Positions 32,586-43,343 of a DNA stretch of 64,000 nucleotides are shown piece by piece. The stretch is from Planktotalea sp. (GTDB lineage: Bacteria > Pseudomonadota > Alphaproteobacteria > Rhodobacterales > Rhodobacteraceae), in contig NZ_JABBAM010000061.1 in assembly GCF_018607965.1 (NCBI RefSeq), positions 1 through 64,000 of the forward strand, given 5' to 3'. The translations under genes were made by a program, and so were the position numbers. Each line of letters opens with the position of its first letter. Within the stretch, counting starts at the first letter, position 1. A model generated the notes under the pieces. That model was not told the origin of the DNA. It saw only the letters and a list, made by a program, of their open reading frames with translations, and searched no databases.

Positions 32586-33131
32586 ATGAAAATGATCACA
32601 AAAGCAGTGCTTTTAACAAGTGCCCTCGCTTTGGCCGCCTGTTCCAACAAAAGTGACTTTGAGGGCGATGATTTCGTCGACCTGAATGCAAACGGCGCAA
32701 ATTCTGGCCTGGACGCAGGCGCGGGTACCGGATTTGAAGGCACGGGTGGTGCAAATGATCCGACCTCTGTGGCGTTCTTCCAGCAAAGCGTTGGGGATCG
32801 TGTGGTATTCGAGGTTGATCAATCCACTTTAACAGAGCAGGGACGTTTGATCCTTGATGGACAAACCCGCTGGTTGACGACGAATTCCGACTACACTGCA
32901 ATCATCGAAGGCCACGCCGACGAGCAAGGCACGCGTGAATATAACGTCGCACTTGGCGAACGTCGTGCAAATGCTGTCCGCGATTACCTTGTTGGCAAAG
33001 GTGTTCCCACGTCACGCCTTCGTGTTGTGAGTTATGGAAAAGAACGCCCGATTGAGATTTGCAGCGACGAGGGTTGTTATGCTAAGAACCGACGCGCAGT
33101 AACAGTGCTCGCGGCTGGCCTTTCAGGCTAA
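32586..33131 (+). CDS. pal: peptidoglycan-associated lipoprotein Pal
   Basis: Lipobox ALAACS, OmpA-like IIEGHADEQGTREYNVALGERRANAVRDYL. Confidence 0.96.
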   Translation: MKMITKAVLLTSALALAACSNKSDFEGDDFVDLNANGANSGLDAGAGTGFEGTGGANDPTSVAFFQQSVGDRVVFEVDQSTLTEQGRLILDGQTRWLTTNSDYTAIIEGHADEQGTREYNVALGERRANAVRDYLVGKGVPTSRLRVVSYGKERPIEICSDEGCYAKNRRAVTVLAAGLSG

Positions 33132-33157
33132 GCGCAAGCACACTCGGGGAGAGGCAT

Positions 33158-34003
33158 ATGACGGCTCGGTTCACACAGTTTTTTGCGGCGGCCGCAGTGT
33201 CGCTATGCCTTTTGCCTAGCTCTGGTTTTGCCCAAGCAAACAACGATCAAACCCTTGCGGATATCCGTCAGGATTTGACTGTGCTTTTCGTCGAAATGCA
33301 GCGCTTGCGTCGTGAACTGTCAACGACAGGGGCGCCTTCGCCAGCGATTGGTGGCACATCGGTTATGGATCGCATCGATTCTGTAGAGGGCGAATTACAG
33401 CGCCTCACAGGTAAGATCGAGCAACTTGAATTTCGTATTGATAGCATTGTCAAAGATGGAACCAATCGTATCGGTGACCTTGAATTCCGCCTTGTTGAGC
33501 TGAAGGGCGGTGATCTTAGCAATATTGCTGAAACCTCCACCCTTGGAGGCGGTGCCACACCAGCAATTGCTGCAATGCCTGTGCCGTCGCAGGGTTCAGA
33601 TGCAGGTAGTACTCAACTTGCGATGGGCGAACAGGCTGATTTTAATTCTGCTGAGGCGTTGCTCACAGCGGGTGACGGGGCAGGGGCCGCTGAGCAATTT
33701 GCGCTGTTCACACAGAACTACCCGGGTAGCCCACTTGAAGGTCAAGCCCGCTTAAAGCAAGGCGAAGCCCATGAAGCATCTGGGGATACTCGGGAAGCAG
33801 CGCGCGCCTATCTCGACGCCTATTCCCGTGATCCTGCAAGCGATATCGCACCCGAAGCGCTATTTCGTTTGGGGCGCAGCTTGGGCCGCCTTGGCAAAGT
33901 TTCTGAGGCCTGTGTGACCCTAGCAGAAGTCAACGTGCGTCATGCAGGTAACCCCGCAGCGCGTAGTGCACAAACTGAAATGAGCACGCTGAGCTGTTCG
34001 TGA
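33158..34003 (+). CDS. cpoB: Tol-Pal coordinator CpoB/YbgF
   Basis: Signal peptide, coiled coil, TPR region; downstream of pal. Confidence 0.88.
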   Translation: MTARFTQFFAAAAVSLCLLPSSGFAQANNDQTLADIRQDLTVLFVEMQRLRRELSTTGAPSPAIGGTSVMDRIDSVEGELQRLTGKIEQLEFRIDSIVKDGTNRIGDLEFRLVELKGGDLSNIAETSTLGGGATPAIAAMPVPSQGSDAGSTQLAMGEQADFNSAEALLTAGDGAGAAEQFALFTQNYPGSPLEGQARLKQGEAHEASGDTREAARAYLDAYSRDPASDIAPEALFRLGRSLGRLGKVSEACVTLAEVNVRHAGNPAARSAQTEMSTLSCS

Positions 34004-35166
34004 TGCCTAATTTGACGCTGCTTCAGGGGCACGTGCCACTGGGTATTGCGTTGTCAGGGGGCAGCGATTCAACGGCATTGCTTGTGTTGGCGGTAGATGC
34101 GCTGGGGCCTGAAAATCTACGCGCTGTTACTATCGATCACGGCCTTCGAAATACAGCGGTTGAAGAAGCTAGCCGTGCAGGTGAGATGTGTAAAAGCTTG
34201 GGTGTTTCCCATGACATCGTCACACTTAACCTCCAAGATGGCGGCGATCTTCAAGCGCGTGCGCGTGCTGCTAGATACGAGGCGCTTTCCGATTGGGCAA
34301 AGCGCGTTGGTGCTCGTGCGTTAGCCTTAGGCCATACGAAAAATGATGTGGCCGAAACGTTCCTGATGCGTCTTGCGCGGGGCTCTGGCGTGGATGGTCT
34401 GGCGCAGATGACCGAGCGCTTCACGCGCAACGACACACTCTTTTTGCGCCCACTTTTGCAAGCCTCGCGCGGTGATCTACAATCCATGCTCACAGCGCGT
34501 CAAATAGGCTGGAGCGAAGATCCCTCCAACCAAGATCCACGCTTCAAACGTGTTCAAATGCGCCAAGCGCACCCTCAATTGGACGCGCTTGGCCTGACAT
34601 CTGAACGTTTGGCGCAAACCGCTCACTGGATGCGCGCAGCGTCCATCGTGCTAGAACATGCCGCGCAAGACTGGATTGCAAAGCATGCTTGGCCTGATCA
34701 CGGGGATGCTGTTTTTGATCTGGCCGCGCTTCATGCTGCGCCCGAAGAAACGGCATATCGTGTTTTAACCTGTGCGCTGTGCAACATTTCAGAAAACCCA
34801 TACAGACCGCGCCTAGAGGCGGTGAAAGGCTTGTTCAAAGAGGCCAGTGCAACGACGCTACATGGGTGTCTGATCTATCCCCACAAGGGCACTCTGCGGC
34901 TGACACGCGAATTAAATGCTGTCACTTCCACGGATCCACGTTGGGTCATTAAAGGTCCCTTTGGCCAAGACCACTCCATATCACCACTTGGCGCAAACGG
35001 TCTCACGCAAGTGAAAGACTGGCGCAAGACCGCGCTTTTACCTCGTCGCTCTTTGCTCGCGAGCCCTGCAGTTTGGAAACATGAAATCTTGATTGCGGCC
35101 CCGCTTGCGCAGCCGCATCAGGATTGGAGCGCATCCGCCCCAAATCCACTTCATCTTTCAAAATAA
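34003..35166 (+). CDS. tilS: tRNA(Ile)-lysidine synthase
   Basis: GIALSGGSDSTALL PP-loop; ALGHTKNDVAETFLMRL. Confidence 0.93.
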   Translation: MPNLTLLQGHVPLGIALSGGSDSTALLVLAVDALGPENLRAVTIDHGLRNTAVEEASRAGEMCKSLGVSHDIVTLNLQDGGDLQARARAARYEALSDWAKRVGARALALGHTKNDVAETFLMRLARGSGVDGLAQMTERFTRNDTLFLRPLLQASRGDLQSMLTARQIGWSEDPSNQDPRFKRVQMRQAHPQLDALGLTSERLAQTAHWMRAASIVLEHAAQDWIAKHAWPDHGDAVFDLAALHAAPEETAYRVLTCALCNISENPYRPRLEAVKGLFKEASATTLHGCLIYPHKGTLRLTRELNAVTSTDPRWVIKGPFGQDHSISPLGANGLTQVKDWRKTALLPRRSLLASPAVWKHEILIAAPLAQPHQDWSASAPNPLHLSK

Positions 35167-35188
35167 ACTTAATCCCAATTTCTGCCAA

Positions 35189-35497
35189 CTAGCGCGCCGC
35201 TTTTTCAACGATGCCTGATATGCCAGATCGTTTGGCAAGTTCTGCCTCGACATCTGTCAATGAGACATCGCGGGACGCGAGCATAACCATCAAATGGTAC
35301 AGAACATCTGCCGCCTCGCAGGTCAGCGCGGCCTTGTCGTCTTTCACGGCTTCTATGATTGCTTCTATCGCTTCTTCACCAAACTTCTCGGCGCATTTTT
35401 CAGGACCCTTCGCGAGTAACTTCGCGGTCCAACTGTCAGAACCACCCTCGGACTTGCGGGCTTCAATTGTTGCGAAGAGCTCGTGCAAAATACTCAT
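35189..35497 (-). CDS. hisE: phosphoribosyl-ATP diphosphatase
   Basis: [40 protein letters not shown]. Confidence 0.94.
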   Translation of the reverse strand: MSILHELFATIEARKSEGGSDSWTAKLLAKGPEKCAEKFGEEAIEAIIEAVKDDKAALTCEAADVLYHLMVMLASRDVSLTDVEAELAKRSGISGIVEKAAR

Positions 35498-36255
35498 GTT
35501 AGCCTCACAGGAATGCCTGCTGCGGCCATGTGGGATTTGGCCTCTGCGACGGTGTACTCGCCAAAGTGAAAGATGGATGCGGCCAAAACTGCACTCGCGC
35601 CGCCTTTGGTGACGCCCTCGACCAAGTGGTCCAGATTGCCAACGCCGCCTGATGCAATCACGGGGATTTTCACGGCATCTGAGACTGCGCGCGTCAAAGG
35701 CAGATTGAAACCTGATTTTGTCCCGTCGCGATCCATGGACGTCAGTAAAATCTCACCCGCACCTTTTTCAGCGACCAACACTGCAAACTCGACAGCATCA
35801 ATTCCTGTAGCTTTGCGTCCACCGTGTGTGAAAATTTCCCAACGCCCGGGCTCAACCGTTTTTGCATCAATGGCACAAACAATGCACTGGCTGCCAAACT
35901 GATCAGCTGCTTCGGACAAAACATCAGGGCGCGCGACTGCGGCCGAGTTGAAACTAACTTTGTCTGCACCTGCCAAGAGCAAGGCGCGCACATCTTCGAC
36001 TTCGCGCACGCCGCCGCCAACAGTGAGGGGTATATAGCATTGCTCAGCGGTGCGTTGGACCACGTCAAACATGGTCCCGCGATTTTCGTGAGTTGCGTGG
36101 ATGTCCAGTAAACATAATTCATCCGCACCCGCTAGATCATAGGCACGTGCGCTTTCAACAGGGTCGCCCGCATCGCGCAAAGCGACAAAGTTCACGCCTT
36201 TGACAACACGTCCATTAGCAACGTCGAGGCAGGGGATGATGCGGGTTTTAAGCAT
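35494..36255 (-). CDS. hisF: imidazole glycerol phosphate synthase subunit HisF
   Basis: [23 protein letters not shown]. Confidence 0.97.
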   Translation of the reverse strand: MLKTRIIPCLDVANGRVVKGVNFVALRDAGDPVESARAYDLAGADELCLLDIHATHENRGTMFDVVQRTAEQCYIPLTVGGGVREVEDVRALLLAGADKVSFNSAAVARPDVLSEAADQFGSQCIVCAIDAKTVEPGRWEIFTHGGRKATGIDAVEFAVLVAEKGAGEILLTSMDRDGTKSGFNLPLTRAVSDAVKIPVIASGGVGNLDHLVEGVTKGGASAVLAASIFHFGEYTVAEAKSHMAAAGIPVRLT

Positions 36256-36973
36256 TTTTCAACACTTTCAACGCCTCGACCAAGTCCAGTGCGCCATCAT
36301 AAAGCGCGCGCCCAGAGATCGCACCATTAAGACCCGCACCGCAGTCGCGCAGCGCAATCAAATCGTCCAAAGAGGAAACACCGCCAGAGGCAATTACGGG
36401 AATGCTAACCGCGCGCGCCAAGGCGGCAGTTGCGTCGATATTGGGTCCTTGCATCGCACCGTCACGATTGATGTCGGTGTAAATGATTGCGGCAACGCCT
36501 GCATCCTCGAACGAACGCGCCAGGTCTGTGATGTCTACATTCGTCTCTTGCGCCCAGCCTTTGGTGGCGACCATGCCATTGCGAGCATCAATTCCGACAG
36601 CCACGTGACCGGGGAAGGCTTTTGCGGCTTTGCGCACCAAATCGGGGTTTTCTACAGCGACCGTCCCAAGAATTACACGCTGCAATCCTTTTTCGAGCCA
36701 GCGTTCGATCGTCGCCATATCGCGGATGCCTCCGCCCAATTGCGTAGGGACTTTGCAGGCCTTCAGGATCGCCTCAACGGGGGCCGCGTTCACAGGCTCG
36801 CCCGCAAAAGCCCCGTTCAGATCTACCAGATGCAGCCACTCACAACCCGCGTCCACAAAGTCCATCGCTTGTGCGGCGGGATCGTCGCTGAACACAGTCG
36901 CTTGGTCCATTTCGCCGCGCACCAAGCGCACGGCTTGGCCGTCTTTTAGGTCGATTGCAGGGTAGAGGATCAT
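36248..36973 (-). CDS. hisA: phosphoribosylformimino-5-aminoimidazole carboxamide ribotide isomerase
   Basis: [22 protein letters not shown]; start 36973. Confidence 0.96.
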   Translation of the reverse strand: MILYPAIDLKDGQAVRLVRGEMDQATVFSDDPAAQAMDFVDAGCEWLHLVDLNGAFAGEPVNAAPVEAILKACKVPTQLGGGIRDMATIERWLEKGLQRVILGTVAVENPDLVRKAAKAFPGHVAVGIDARNGMVATKGWAQETNVDITDLARSFEDAGVAAIIYTDINRDGAMQGPNIDATAALARAVSIPVIASGGVSSLDDLIALRDCGAGLNGAISGRALYDGALDLVEALKVLKNA

Positions 36974-37104
36974 GGTAGGCAGCCTTTCATTTCTTAGAGA
37001 ATGCATTGCCATGGGGCGCGCGAATTTGCAACGGGGCGTAGGGTCAAGTCTTGCTTTGGCGCGTAACTGCTTGCAAGCTGTTCCCAGAATTTTGGGAGAA
37101 GATC

Positions 37105-37497
37105 ATGAAAACTATACTGACTGCAGCGGCATTCGCCGTTTTCGCCGCAACCAGCGCGTTTGCGGATCCAATTTTTGGGACATGGCAAACTGCGAAAGAT
37201 GACAATGGCAATTACGGGCGCATCAATGTGTCGGCTTGTGGCAGCAAAATTTGTGGCGTTTTAACAAGTTCTTATGACAGCGCTGGCAAGCCGTTTAAAT
37301 CTGAAAATCAAGGCCGAAAACTGGTTTGGAATATGGTGAACACGGGAGGCGGTTCCTATGGAAAAGGCAAAGCCTATTCGCCAGATCGCGACAAGACCTA
37401 TGGCGGCAAGATGCAACTGTCTGGCAACAATCTGACCGTTCAGGGATGTGTTCTAGGAATTTGTCGCGATGGTGGCACGTGGAAGCGCGTCAATTAA
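37105..37497 (+). CDS. DUF2147 domain secreted protein
   Basis: Signal peptide, FGTWQTAKDDNG...LSGNNLTVQGCVLGICRDGGTWKRVN. Confidence 0.85.
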   Translation: MKTILTAAAFAVFAATSAFADPIFGTWQTAKDDNGNYGRINVSACGSKICGVLTSSYDSAGKPFKSENQGRKLVWNMVNTGGGSYGKGKAYSPDRDKTYGGKMQLSGNNLTVQGCVLGICRDGGTWKRVN

Positions 37498-38136
37498 TCA
37501 AGGCGACCACGTTAGAAAATTTGAGATAAGCCGCAGGCCAATCTGCTGGCTTTTCTCTGGATGGAACTGCATCCCCAGCATCGTATCACGGCCAATCACT
37601 GCAGTGATGTCGCCCGCGTAATCCACATGGGCAAGCCGCTCTTTGGGTTTGGCGACATCAAAGTGATAGGAGTGGACAAAGTATGTGTGGTCACCTGTTG
37701 TCACGCTCGCGAAAACAGGGTGGGGGGCGTCGATCACCAGATCGTTCCAGCCCATGTGTGGGACCTTCAGATTTGTTTCACGCGGCGTGATCTTAACGAC
37801 TTCGCCGTCGATCCAACCCAAGCCGTCCGTATCTTCATATTCGCGGCCCAAAGTGGCCATGAGTTGCATGCCAACGCAAATCCCCAAGAAGGGGCGTGCT
37901 TTGACGGTCACCGCTTCTTGCAAAGCGTCAAACAGGCCGCCCGTACCTTTGAGCGCCTTTACGCAGGCTGGAAACGCGCCATCACCGGGCAGCACAATGT
38001 GATCTGCGCGCGCGACAACGTCGGCGTCGCTGGTCACGACGACCTCGCCTGCGTTCACTTCGGACGCCATGCGCCCGAACGCTTTTTGTGCCGAATGTAG
38101 ATTGCCGCTTTCGTAGTCAATAATCGCTGTCAGCAC
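37498..38136 (-). CDS. hisH: imidazole glycerol phosphate synthase subunit HisH
   Basis: AIIDYESGNLHSAQKAFGR, GICVGMQLM; GTG start at 38136 immediately after hisB stop (ORF track over-extends). Confidence 0.93.
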   Translation of the reverse strand: MLTAIIDYESGNLHSAQKAFGRMASEVNAGEVVVTSDADVVARADHIVLPGDGAFPACVKALKGTGGLFDALQEAVTVKARPFLGICVGMQLMATLGREYEDTDGLGWIDGEVVKITPRETNLKVPHMGWNDLVIDAPHPVFASVTTGDHTYFVHSYHFDVAKPKERLAHVDYAGDITAVIGRDTMLGMQFHPEKSQQIGLRLISNFLTWSP

Positions 38137-38137
38137 G

Positions 38138-38725
38138 TCAAAGGGTTCCCTTGGTCGATGGGACCGCATCGGATTTGCGCGGGTCGATTTCGACGGCGTT
38201 GCGCAAGGCGCGTGCGACGGCCTTGAACGCGGCCTCAACGATGTGGTGGCTGTTGAAGCCGTGTAGCTTGTCGATGTGCAACGTGATGCCGCCGTGTGTG
38301 GCAAACGCTTGGAAGAATTCGCGCACCAATTCGCAATCGAACGCACCGATTTTTTGGGTAGGGAGTTCGACGTTCCACACGAGGAAAGGACGCGCAGACA
38401 GGTCCAGCGCGCAGCGCACTTGTGCGTCATCCATAGGCAAGTGGCATTCGTCGTAACGGCGGATGCCGCGCTTGTCACCTAGCGCTTGAGTCAGCGCCTG
38501 ACCCAAAGCGATGCCTGTATCCTCAACTGTGTGGTGATCGTCGATGTGCAGATCACCTTTGGCGCGGATTGTGAAGTCGATCAGCGAATGGCGCGACAGT
38601 TGGTCGAGCATGTGGTCAAAGAAACCTATGCCTGTTTGGTTGTCATAAGCACCTGTTCCGTCAAGATTAATCTCAACCGATATATCCGTTTCCGCGGTCG
38701 CGCGGGTCACTGTGGCCGTTCGCAT
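38138..38725 (-). CDS. hisB: imidazoleglycerol-phosphate dehydratase
   Basis: [34 protein letters not shown]. Confidence 0.97.
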   Translation of the reverse strand: MRTATVTRATAETDISVEINLDGTGAYDNQTGIGFFDHMLDQLSRHSLIDFTIRAKGDLHIDDHHTVEDTGIALGQALTQALGDKRGIRRYDECHLPMDDAQVRCALDLSARPFLVWNVELPTQKIGAFDCELVREFFQAFATHGGITLHIDKLHGFNSHHIVEAAFKAVARALRNAVEIDPRKSDAVPSTKGTL

Positions 38726-38861
38726 TACACTATCCTTAGGCTAGATGATTGGCGTCCTTATAGCAGGCGATGCGCGCAGGCCAAGCGGCCCAGTTTCGCG
38801 ATTGCGCTTGCGTGGCCTCTATGCCAGCCTTGGCGGTAAATTCACGTAAAGGACCGTTCCC

Positions 38862-39101
38862 ATGTCAACATGCGTTTTTGTTCAGATCAGATGCAAACCA
38901 GGTACCACATATAAGGTCGCAGAGAAGATTGCGTTTGAGGAAATCCATTCCGAGATTTATTCGACGTCCGGCGAATATGACCTGATGGTCAAGATGTATA
39001 TTCCCGACGCTCAGGACATTGGGAAATACATCAACGATCACTTGCTGCCGATTGAGGGTATTGAACGCTCGCTTACTACAATGACGTTCAAAGCGTTCTA
39101 A
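38862..39101 (+). CDS. stand-alone Lrp/AsnC ligand-binding (RAM) domain protein
   Basis: 79 aa; CFVQIRCKPGTTYKVAEKI...SGEYDLMVKMYIPD; no HTH. Confidence 0.82.
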   Translation: MSTCVFVQIRCKPGTTYKVAEKIAFEEIHSEIYSTSGEYDLMVKMYIPDAQDIGKYINDHLLPIEGIERSLTTMTFKAF

Positions 39102-39105
39102 GCAC

Positions 39106-40188
39106 GTGTTGAGTGGCATTAAAATCGTTGAAATAGAAGGGCTTGGCCCTGCGCCTTTCGCGGGGATGATGCTTGCTGACCTCGGTGCTGAGGTCACTGT
39201 GATCCATCGCAAGGGCAAAGCAGGCGTGATCACAGCAGAGGCAAGTCTGTTGGATCGGGGTAAGCGGTCCATCGTCTTGGACCTTAAGGATACTGAAGAT
39301 TTGGCCATAGCGCGCGGGCTGATTTCACGTGCAGATGGGGTGATCGAAGGGTTCCGACCTGGTGTGATGGAACGCTTGGGTCTTGGGCCTGACGTTTGCC
39401 GCGCGACCAATCCTAAGCTGGTTTATGGACGTATGACCGGCTGGGGCCAAACGGGTCCACGCGCGCTGCAAGCGGGGCACGATCTGAACTACATCGCCAC
39501 ATCTGGCGCACTTCATTACGCAGGTATCGCGGGTGACGCACCTGTTACGCCCGCCACGTTGGTCGGTGATATCGGTGGTGGCGCTTTGTATTTGGTTGCG
39601 GGCATGTTGGCTGGCATCATCAAGGCAGGTCGCACAGGGCAAGGCACTGTTGTTGACGCGGCCATAGTCGATGGGACTGCACATATGATGAACCTTCTGA
39701 TGGCGCTCGGGCAGGGGGGGGGGCTGTCCCCTGATCGCGGTGCGAGTTTGTTGGACGGCCCGCATTGGTCGCGCAGTTATCAATGCGCCTGTGGGGGCTA
39801 TGTATCCGTCCAAGCGTTAGAGCCGCAGTTTTATCAGGCGCTGCTGAAGGCGTTGTCTTTGCAAGACGACGCAGGAATGGCAGCCCAGCATGACGCACGA
39901 CAATGGTCTACCCAAACTGCGCGTTTAGCATCGATCTTTGGTTCAAAACCTCGTGCACATTGGGCCGCCCATTTTGAAGGCTTCGAAGCCTGTGTCGCTG
40001 TTGTTCTCGATCCATGGGAAGCTGCCAGCGAACCACACATGCAAGCCCGTAGCGTTTGGGATGCCAAACAAGCCCACCTTCAAGCAGTACCTGCACCGCG
40101 TTTTGATGGGTTGGTGCCCACGATCAACCTAGCATCCACACGAGATGGGGACCGAGCGGAGATTTTGAAAGAACTGGCACAGAGTTGA
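39106..40188 (+). CDS. CaiB/BaiF CoA-transferase family, alpha-methylacyl-CoA racemase-like
   Basis: LGPAPFAGMMLADLGAEV, NPKLVYGRMTGWGQTGP, GHDLNYIATSGAL. Confidence 0.87.
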   Translation: MLSGIKIVEIEGLGPAPFAGMMLADLGAEVTVIHRKGKAGVITAEASLLDRGKRSIVLDLKDTEDLAIARGLISRADGVIEGFRPGVMERLGLGPDVCRATNPKLVYGRMTGWGQTGPRALQAGHDLNYIATSGALHYAGIAGDAPVTPATLVGDIGGGALYLVAGMLAGIIKAGRTGQGTVVDAAIVDGTAHMMNLLMALGQGGGLSPDRGASLLDGPHWSRSYQCACGGYVSVQALEPQFYQALLKALSLQDDAGMAAQHDARQWSTQTARLASIFGSKPRAHWAAHFEGFEACVAVVLDPWEAASEPHMQARSVWDAKQAHLQAVPAPRFDGLVPTINLASTRDGDRAEILKELAQS

Positions 40189-40242
40189 TGCGTATTTTAG
40201 CTTGCACCACAGCCTCACTATAAGCGATAGACATCCACACGC

Positions 40243-40319
<77 letters not shown>

Positions 40320-40850
40320 TTATTTACAATAGCTTGTTATGTTATTTGGCGACTTTTTCGTTTGATCGAGTTCTGTTGAGGGACCCATGGAGTTGCCCAG
40401 AGCCGACTCGTGTCTCTCGAAACCACTTTGTCCCGCTGGGCACGAGTAGTCGTTTAAATATCTTTCCCATCCAGCGCTTTAGATTTAAAAAAGGCCTATT
40501 TCCAATATGTCCGGCCTTAGCCTGTCAGATTTCTGGGTCTCGGTCTTGCGCAAACAAGAAAGGTCTATGATGAAGGGGAGGGCTGTCAAATCTACTTTCG
40601 CAACTCATCTTCAAGCGCGCTTCGCCTCACTAGCGATCTTGTCTGACCCTAAGCTAAGAAGACGCATTTCCTAAGAACTGGACCTATCGTGCTGACGTGC
40701 CGTTCCAAGTGCTTGTTAAGCCAGCTTTCGTTCGAAAGCGACTGGGCTTTTCCAACCTCGTGCGGAGTGCCGACGGTGCGGATTTTAGAACCCGTCGATG
40801 GCCTTCATTGCCCAGCAGCACACGCAAAGCATGTGTGAGAGGGGGACAAT

Positions 40851-40991
40851 GGTTGTCGCCTTGTGTTTGCGCGTTCTAACAACAGATATACCGTTCTGAC
40901 ACATCAGTCGGTCCACGCGGCGAAGGCCGACATTCAGGCCGATGTCTTTCAAATCTTCCGTCATCCGTGGGCGACCACACTCGGGACATTG
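40851..40991 (-). mobile_element. IS3-family transposase (OrfB) fragment, decayed
   Basis: Minus-strand translation QCPECGRPRMTEDLKDIGLNVGLRRVDRLMCQNGISVVRTRKHKATT matches the IS3 OrfB HTH-like region; preceded by an in-frame TAG and loses similarity afterwards. Confidence 0.8.
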
Positions 40992-41186
40992 CTACGCAAT
41001 ACCCTGCCGTGCAGTGCAGTGCACAGTCAGTCTCCTTTGTTGCAGTAAATGCTATCAAAGGAGCGGCATCACATCGCGACAGGTACAAACCGAGTTCGCC
41101 TATAGATTTAAAGATTGATACGCGTGCTGGAGGCGCTGTCCATTCCGTGGTATCTTGAGCGCTGTCCAAACTGCCAAGGTGCGCGC

Positions 41187-42338
41187 ATGTCCGAGTTGAA
41201 GATCCAGTGTCCAAAATGTTCTAATGAAATTGAGCTGACCGAGCAATTGGCAGGACCTATGTTGGCCGATATGCAGGCGTCATTTAACAATGAGTTGCTC
41301 AAGCGAGAGACACAGGCAGCCCAAGCCCTCAGGGCTGCACAAACACAGGCAAAAGAGGCGGCCAAAGCGGAAGCGGCGATTGAACAAACGGCCTTACTGG
41401 AACGGGTCAAAGTACAGGACGAAAAGCTACGAGATGCGCAAGCTGCTCAATCTGCCGCGCTGAAACGTGAACAGCTCCTTAACGATAAGGAAGCGGAAAT
41501 AGACCTGAACTTGCAAAAAATGCTAGCGCAGGAACGCCCTGCATTAGCGGAAAAGCTAGCGCGTGAAGCGGATGAAAAGGCCGGTTTGAAACTGGCTGAA
41601 CAAGCGCAGGTGATGGACGGCATGAAGCGCCAGATTGAAGCGCTAAAGCAAAAATCTGAGCAAGGATCGATGCAAACCCAAGGCGAGGCGGCTGAGATCG
41701 TTCTTGAGGAAACATTGGCGGCAGCGTTTCCAATTGATGGGTTTGTTCCCGTAGCCAAAGGGGTGAGCGGGGCAGATGTACGCCAAGATGTAACTGGACC
41801 AAACGGTACAGTGGGAAGCATTCTTTGGGAAAGCAAACGCACGAAGAACTGGACCGCGGGTTGGCTTGCCAAGCTGCGCGATGATCAAAGAGCGTCCGGC
41901 TGCGAGGTTGCAGTGATTACGTCCCATGCGTTGCCTGACGGTGTCGATAGTTTTGGTATGGTCGACGGTATCTGGGTCTGCGCGCCGCGATTTGCAGTGC
42001 CTTTGGCATCGTCATTGCGACAGGCGTTGATAGACGTGGCAAGTGCCAAGGGACGCGCCATGGGGCAAGAAACCAAGATGGAAATGATTTATGACTATCT
42101 GACGGGAACGCAATTCAAGCAGCGCGTCGATGCAATTGTTGAGCGTTTCGAGGACATGCAAGACAACCTGCGCAAAGAACGCGTCTTTATGGAAAAACAA
42201 TGGGCGGTGCGGGCCAAACAGATTGATCTTGTGATCGCGTCCACGGTTGGGATGCACGGCGATTTACAAGGTATTGCAGGACGATCGATGCCCGAAATCG
42301 AGAGCGTCGAGGCGTTGTTGATCGACAGGGACGGCTGA
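41187..42338 (+). CDS. DUF2130 domain protein
   Basis: N-terminal CPKCSNEIELTE, coiled coil, GTVGSILWESKRTKNWTAGWLAKLRDDQ; start ATG 41187. Confidence 0.83.
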   Translation: MSELKIQCPKCSNEIELTEQLAGPMLADMQASFNNELLKRETQAAQALRAAQTQAKEAAKAEAAIEQTALLERVKVQDEKLRDAQAAQSAALKREQLLNDKEAEIDLNLQKMLAQERPALAEKLAREADEKAGLKLAEQAQVMDGMKRQIEALKQKSEQGSMQTQGEAAEIVLEETLAAAFPIDGFVPVAKGVSGADVRQDVTGPNGTVGSILWESKRTKNWTAGWLAKLRDDQRASGCEVAVITSHALPDGVDSFGMVDGIWVCAPRFAVPLASSLRQALIDVASAKGRAMGQETKMEMIYDYLTGTQFKQRVDAIVERFEDMQDNLRKERVFMEKQWAVRAKQIDLVIASTVGMHGDLQGIAGRSMPEIESVEALLIDRDG

Positions 42339-42590
42339 GATTATTGAAAATCTGCACGCGCTGCGGTTTCAAAAATCCCTTTTGGGGACCTACCATTTCT
42401 GTGCAATGACAACAGGCCAGTGCCAATGCGGCACATCCTGAATGCTGGTTTTTAAGCCGATGCAAGTTCGAGTCATGTCTACAAAGCGTATTGTTATGGA
42501 CCTGTTAAGCACTGTTCATGATCTTGAATTACGCCAAATTTACACTTTGAAAGCATATTGGACAAAAGGTCTATTTGCGGGTGCTAAAAC

Positions 42591-43040
42591 GTGTTGAAAT
42601 TTTGTTCAGTCCGGTTGTTCGTAAGTGCATTGACGCTGACGTGTTATGGCATTGGCGCGCAAGCAAGTTGCGATGAAAAACAAGGGTTTGAACAAGCAAA
42701 CTTGTATATCCAACCGGCTTTATCGGCAGGGCGTTCTCTCACACAATCCCAAATGCGCGGGCTGGATGAGGCGCTAAATGGAATAAGTTTTGAAAGTGTT
42801 TCCCAATCGCTTTCACAAAATAAAATGTCGATTTATTCTGGATATTTGCAAGATATCTTCACTGATATCGCAATCCTTCAAAGGATAGGTTCACTCCAAA
42901 ATACGGGCCTTTCCTTACAGAGTCTTAATTGGGCCAAACAGCTCTTCGAACAACTTTGCGCCGCAGAACAAGACAACCCTTTACTTCGACCTGAACCCCA
43001 ATTGCAGCATAGATTGGGCGCTATAACATTTTCGTTTTAA
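42591..43040 (+). CDS. hypothetical secreted protein
   Basis: ORF with signal-peptide-like N-terminus; no family recognised. Confidence 0.45.
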   Translation: MLKFCSVRLFVSALTLTCYGIGAQASCDEKQGFEQANLYIQPALSAGRSLTQSQMRGLDEALNGISFESVSQSLSQNKMSIYSGYLQDIFTDIAILQRIGSLQNTGLSLQSLNWAKQLFEQLCAAEQDNPLLRPEPQLQHRLGAITFSF

Positions 43041-43046
43041 AAGCTT

Positions 43047-43235
43047 ATGAATATCGGAGACGCAGCAGATGTGCGTTCGTATTTCAACTTGAGTTTGGTG
43101 TTCTTTTTATTGCTCGGCCTTATCAGTTTGATAGCATTTGTGTGGAAACTTCATGCAATCGCAAAAAGATTCTTGGCAAGCGAACTGGCTTTGGAAATTG
43201 GTAGAATGCTCAGGTTGGATAAGCTTCGGGTTTAA
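43047..43235 (+). CDS. hypothetical small membrane protein
   Basis: 62 aa with one TM segment, 6 nt after the previous ORF. Confidence 0.35.
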   Translation: MNIGDAADVRSYFNLSLVFFLLLGLISLIAFVWKLHAIAKRFLASELALEIGRMLRLDKLRV

Positions 43236-43343
43236 GGGGGCCACGTCAACATATGCGCAAGAATGTCCACTTCTCATTTTCTGCTCATTCCTTTGCTTTG
43301 CACGGGTCGTAACGAAAATGCTGGCAGCAATAAACGCGAAGGT

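Noticed and set aside
36200-36949. 249-aa plus-strand ORF opposite hisA
   Set aside because: Antisense of hisA, no domain pattern; typical shadow ORF.
38137-38478. Extended hisH ORF start
   Set aside because: The extra residues overlap hisB antiparallel codon usage in another frame; HisH homology starts at GTG 38136.
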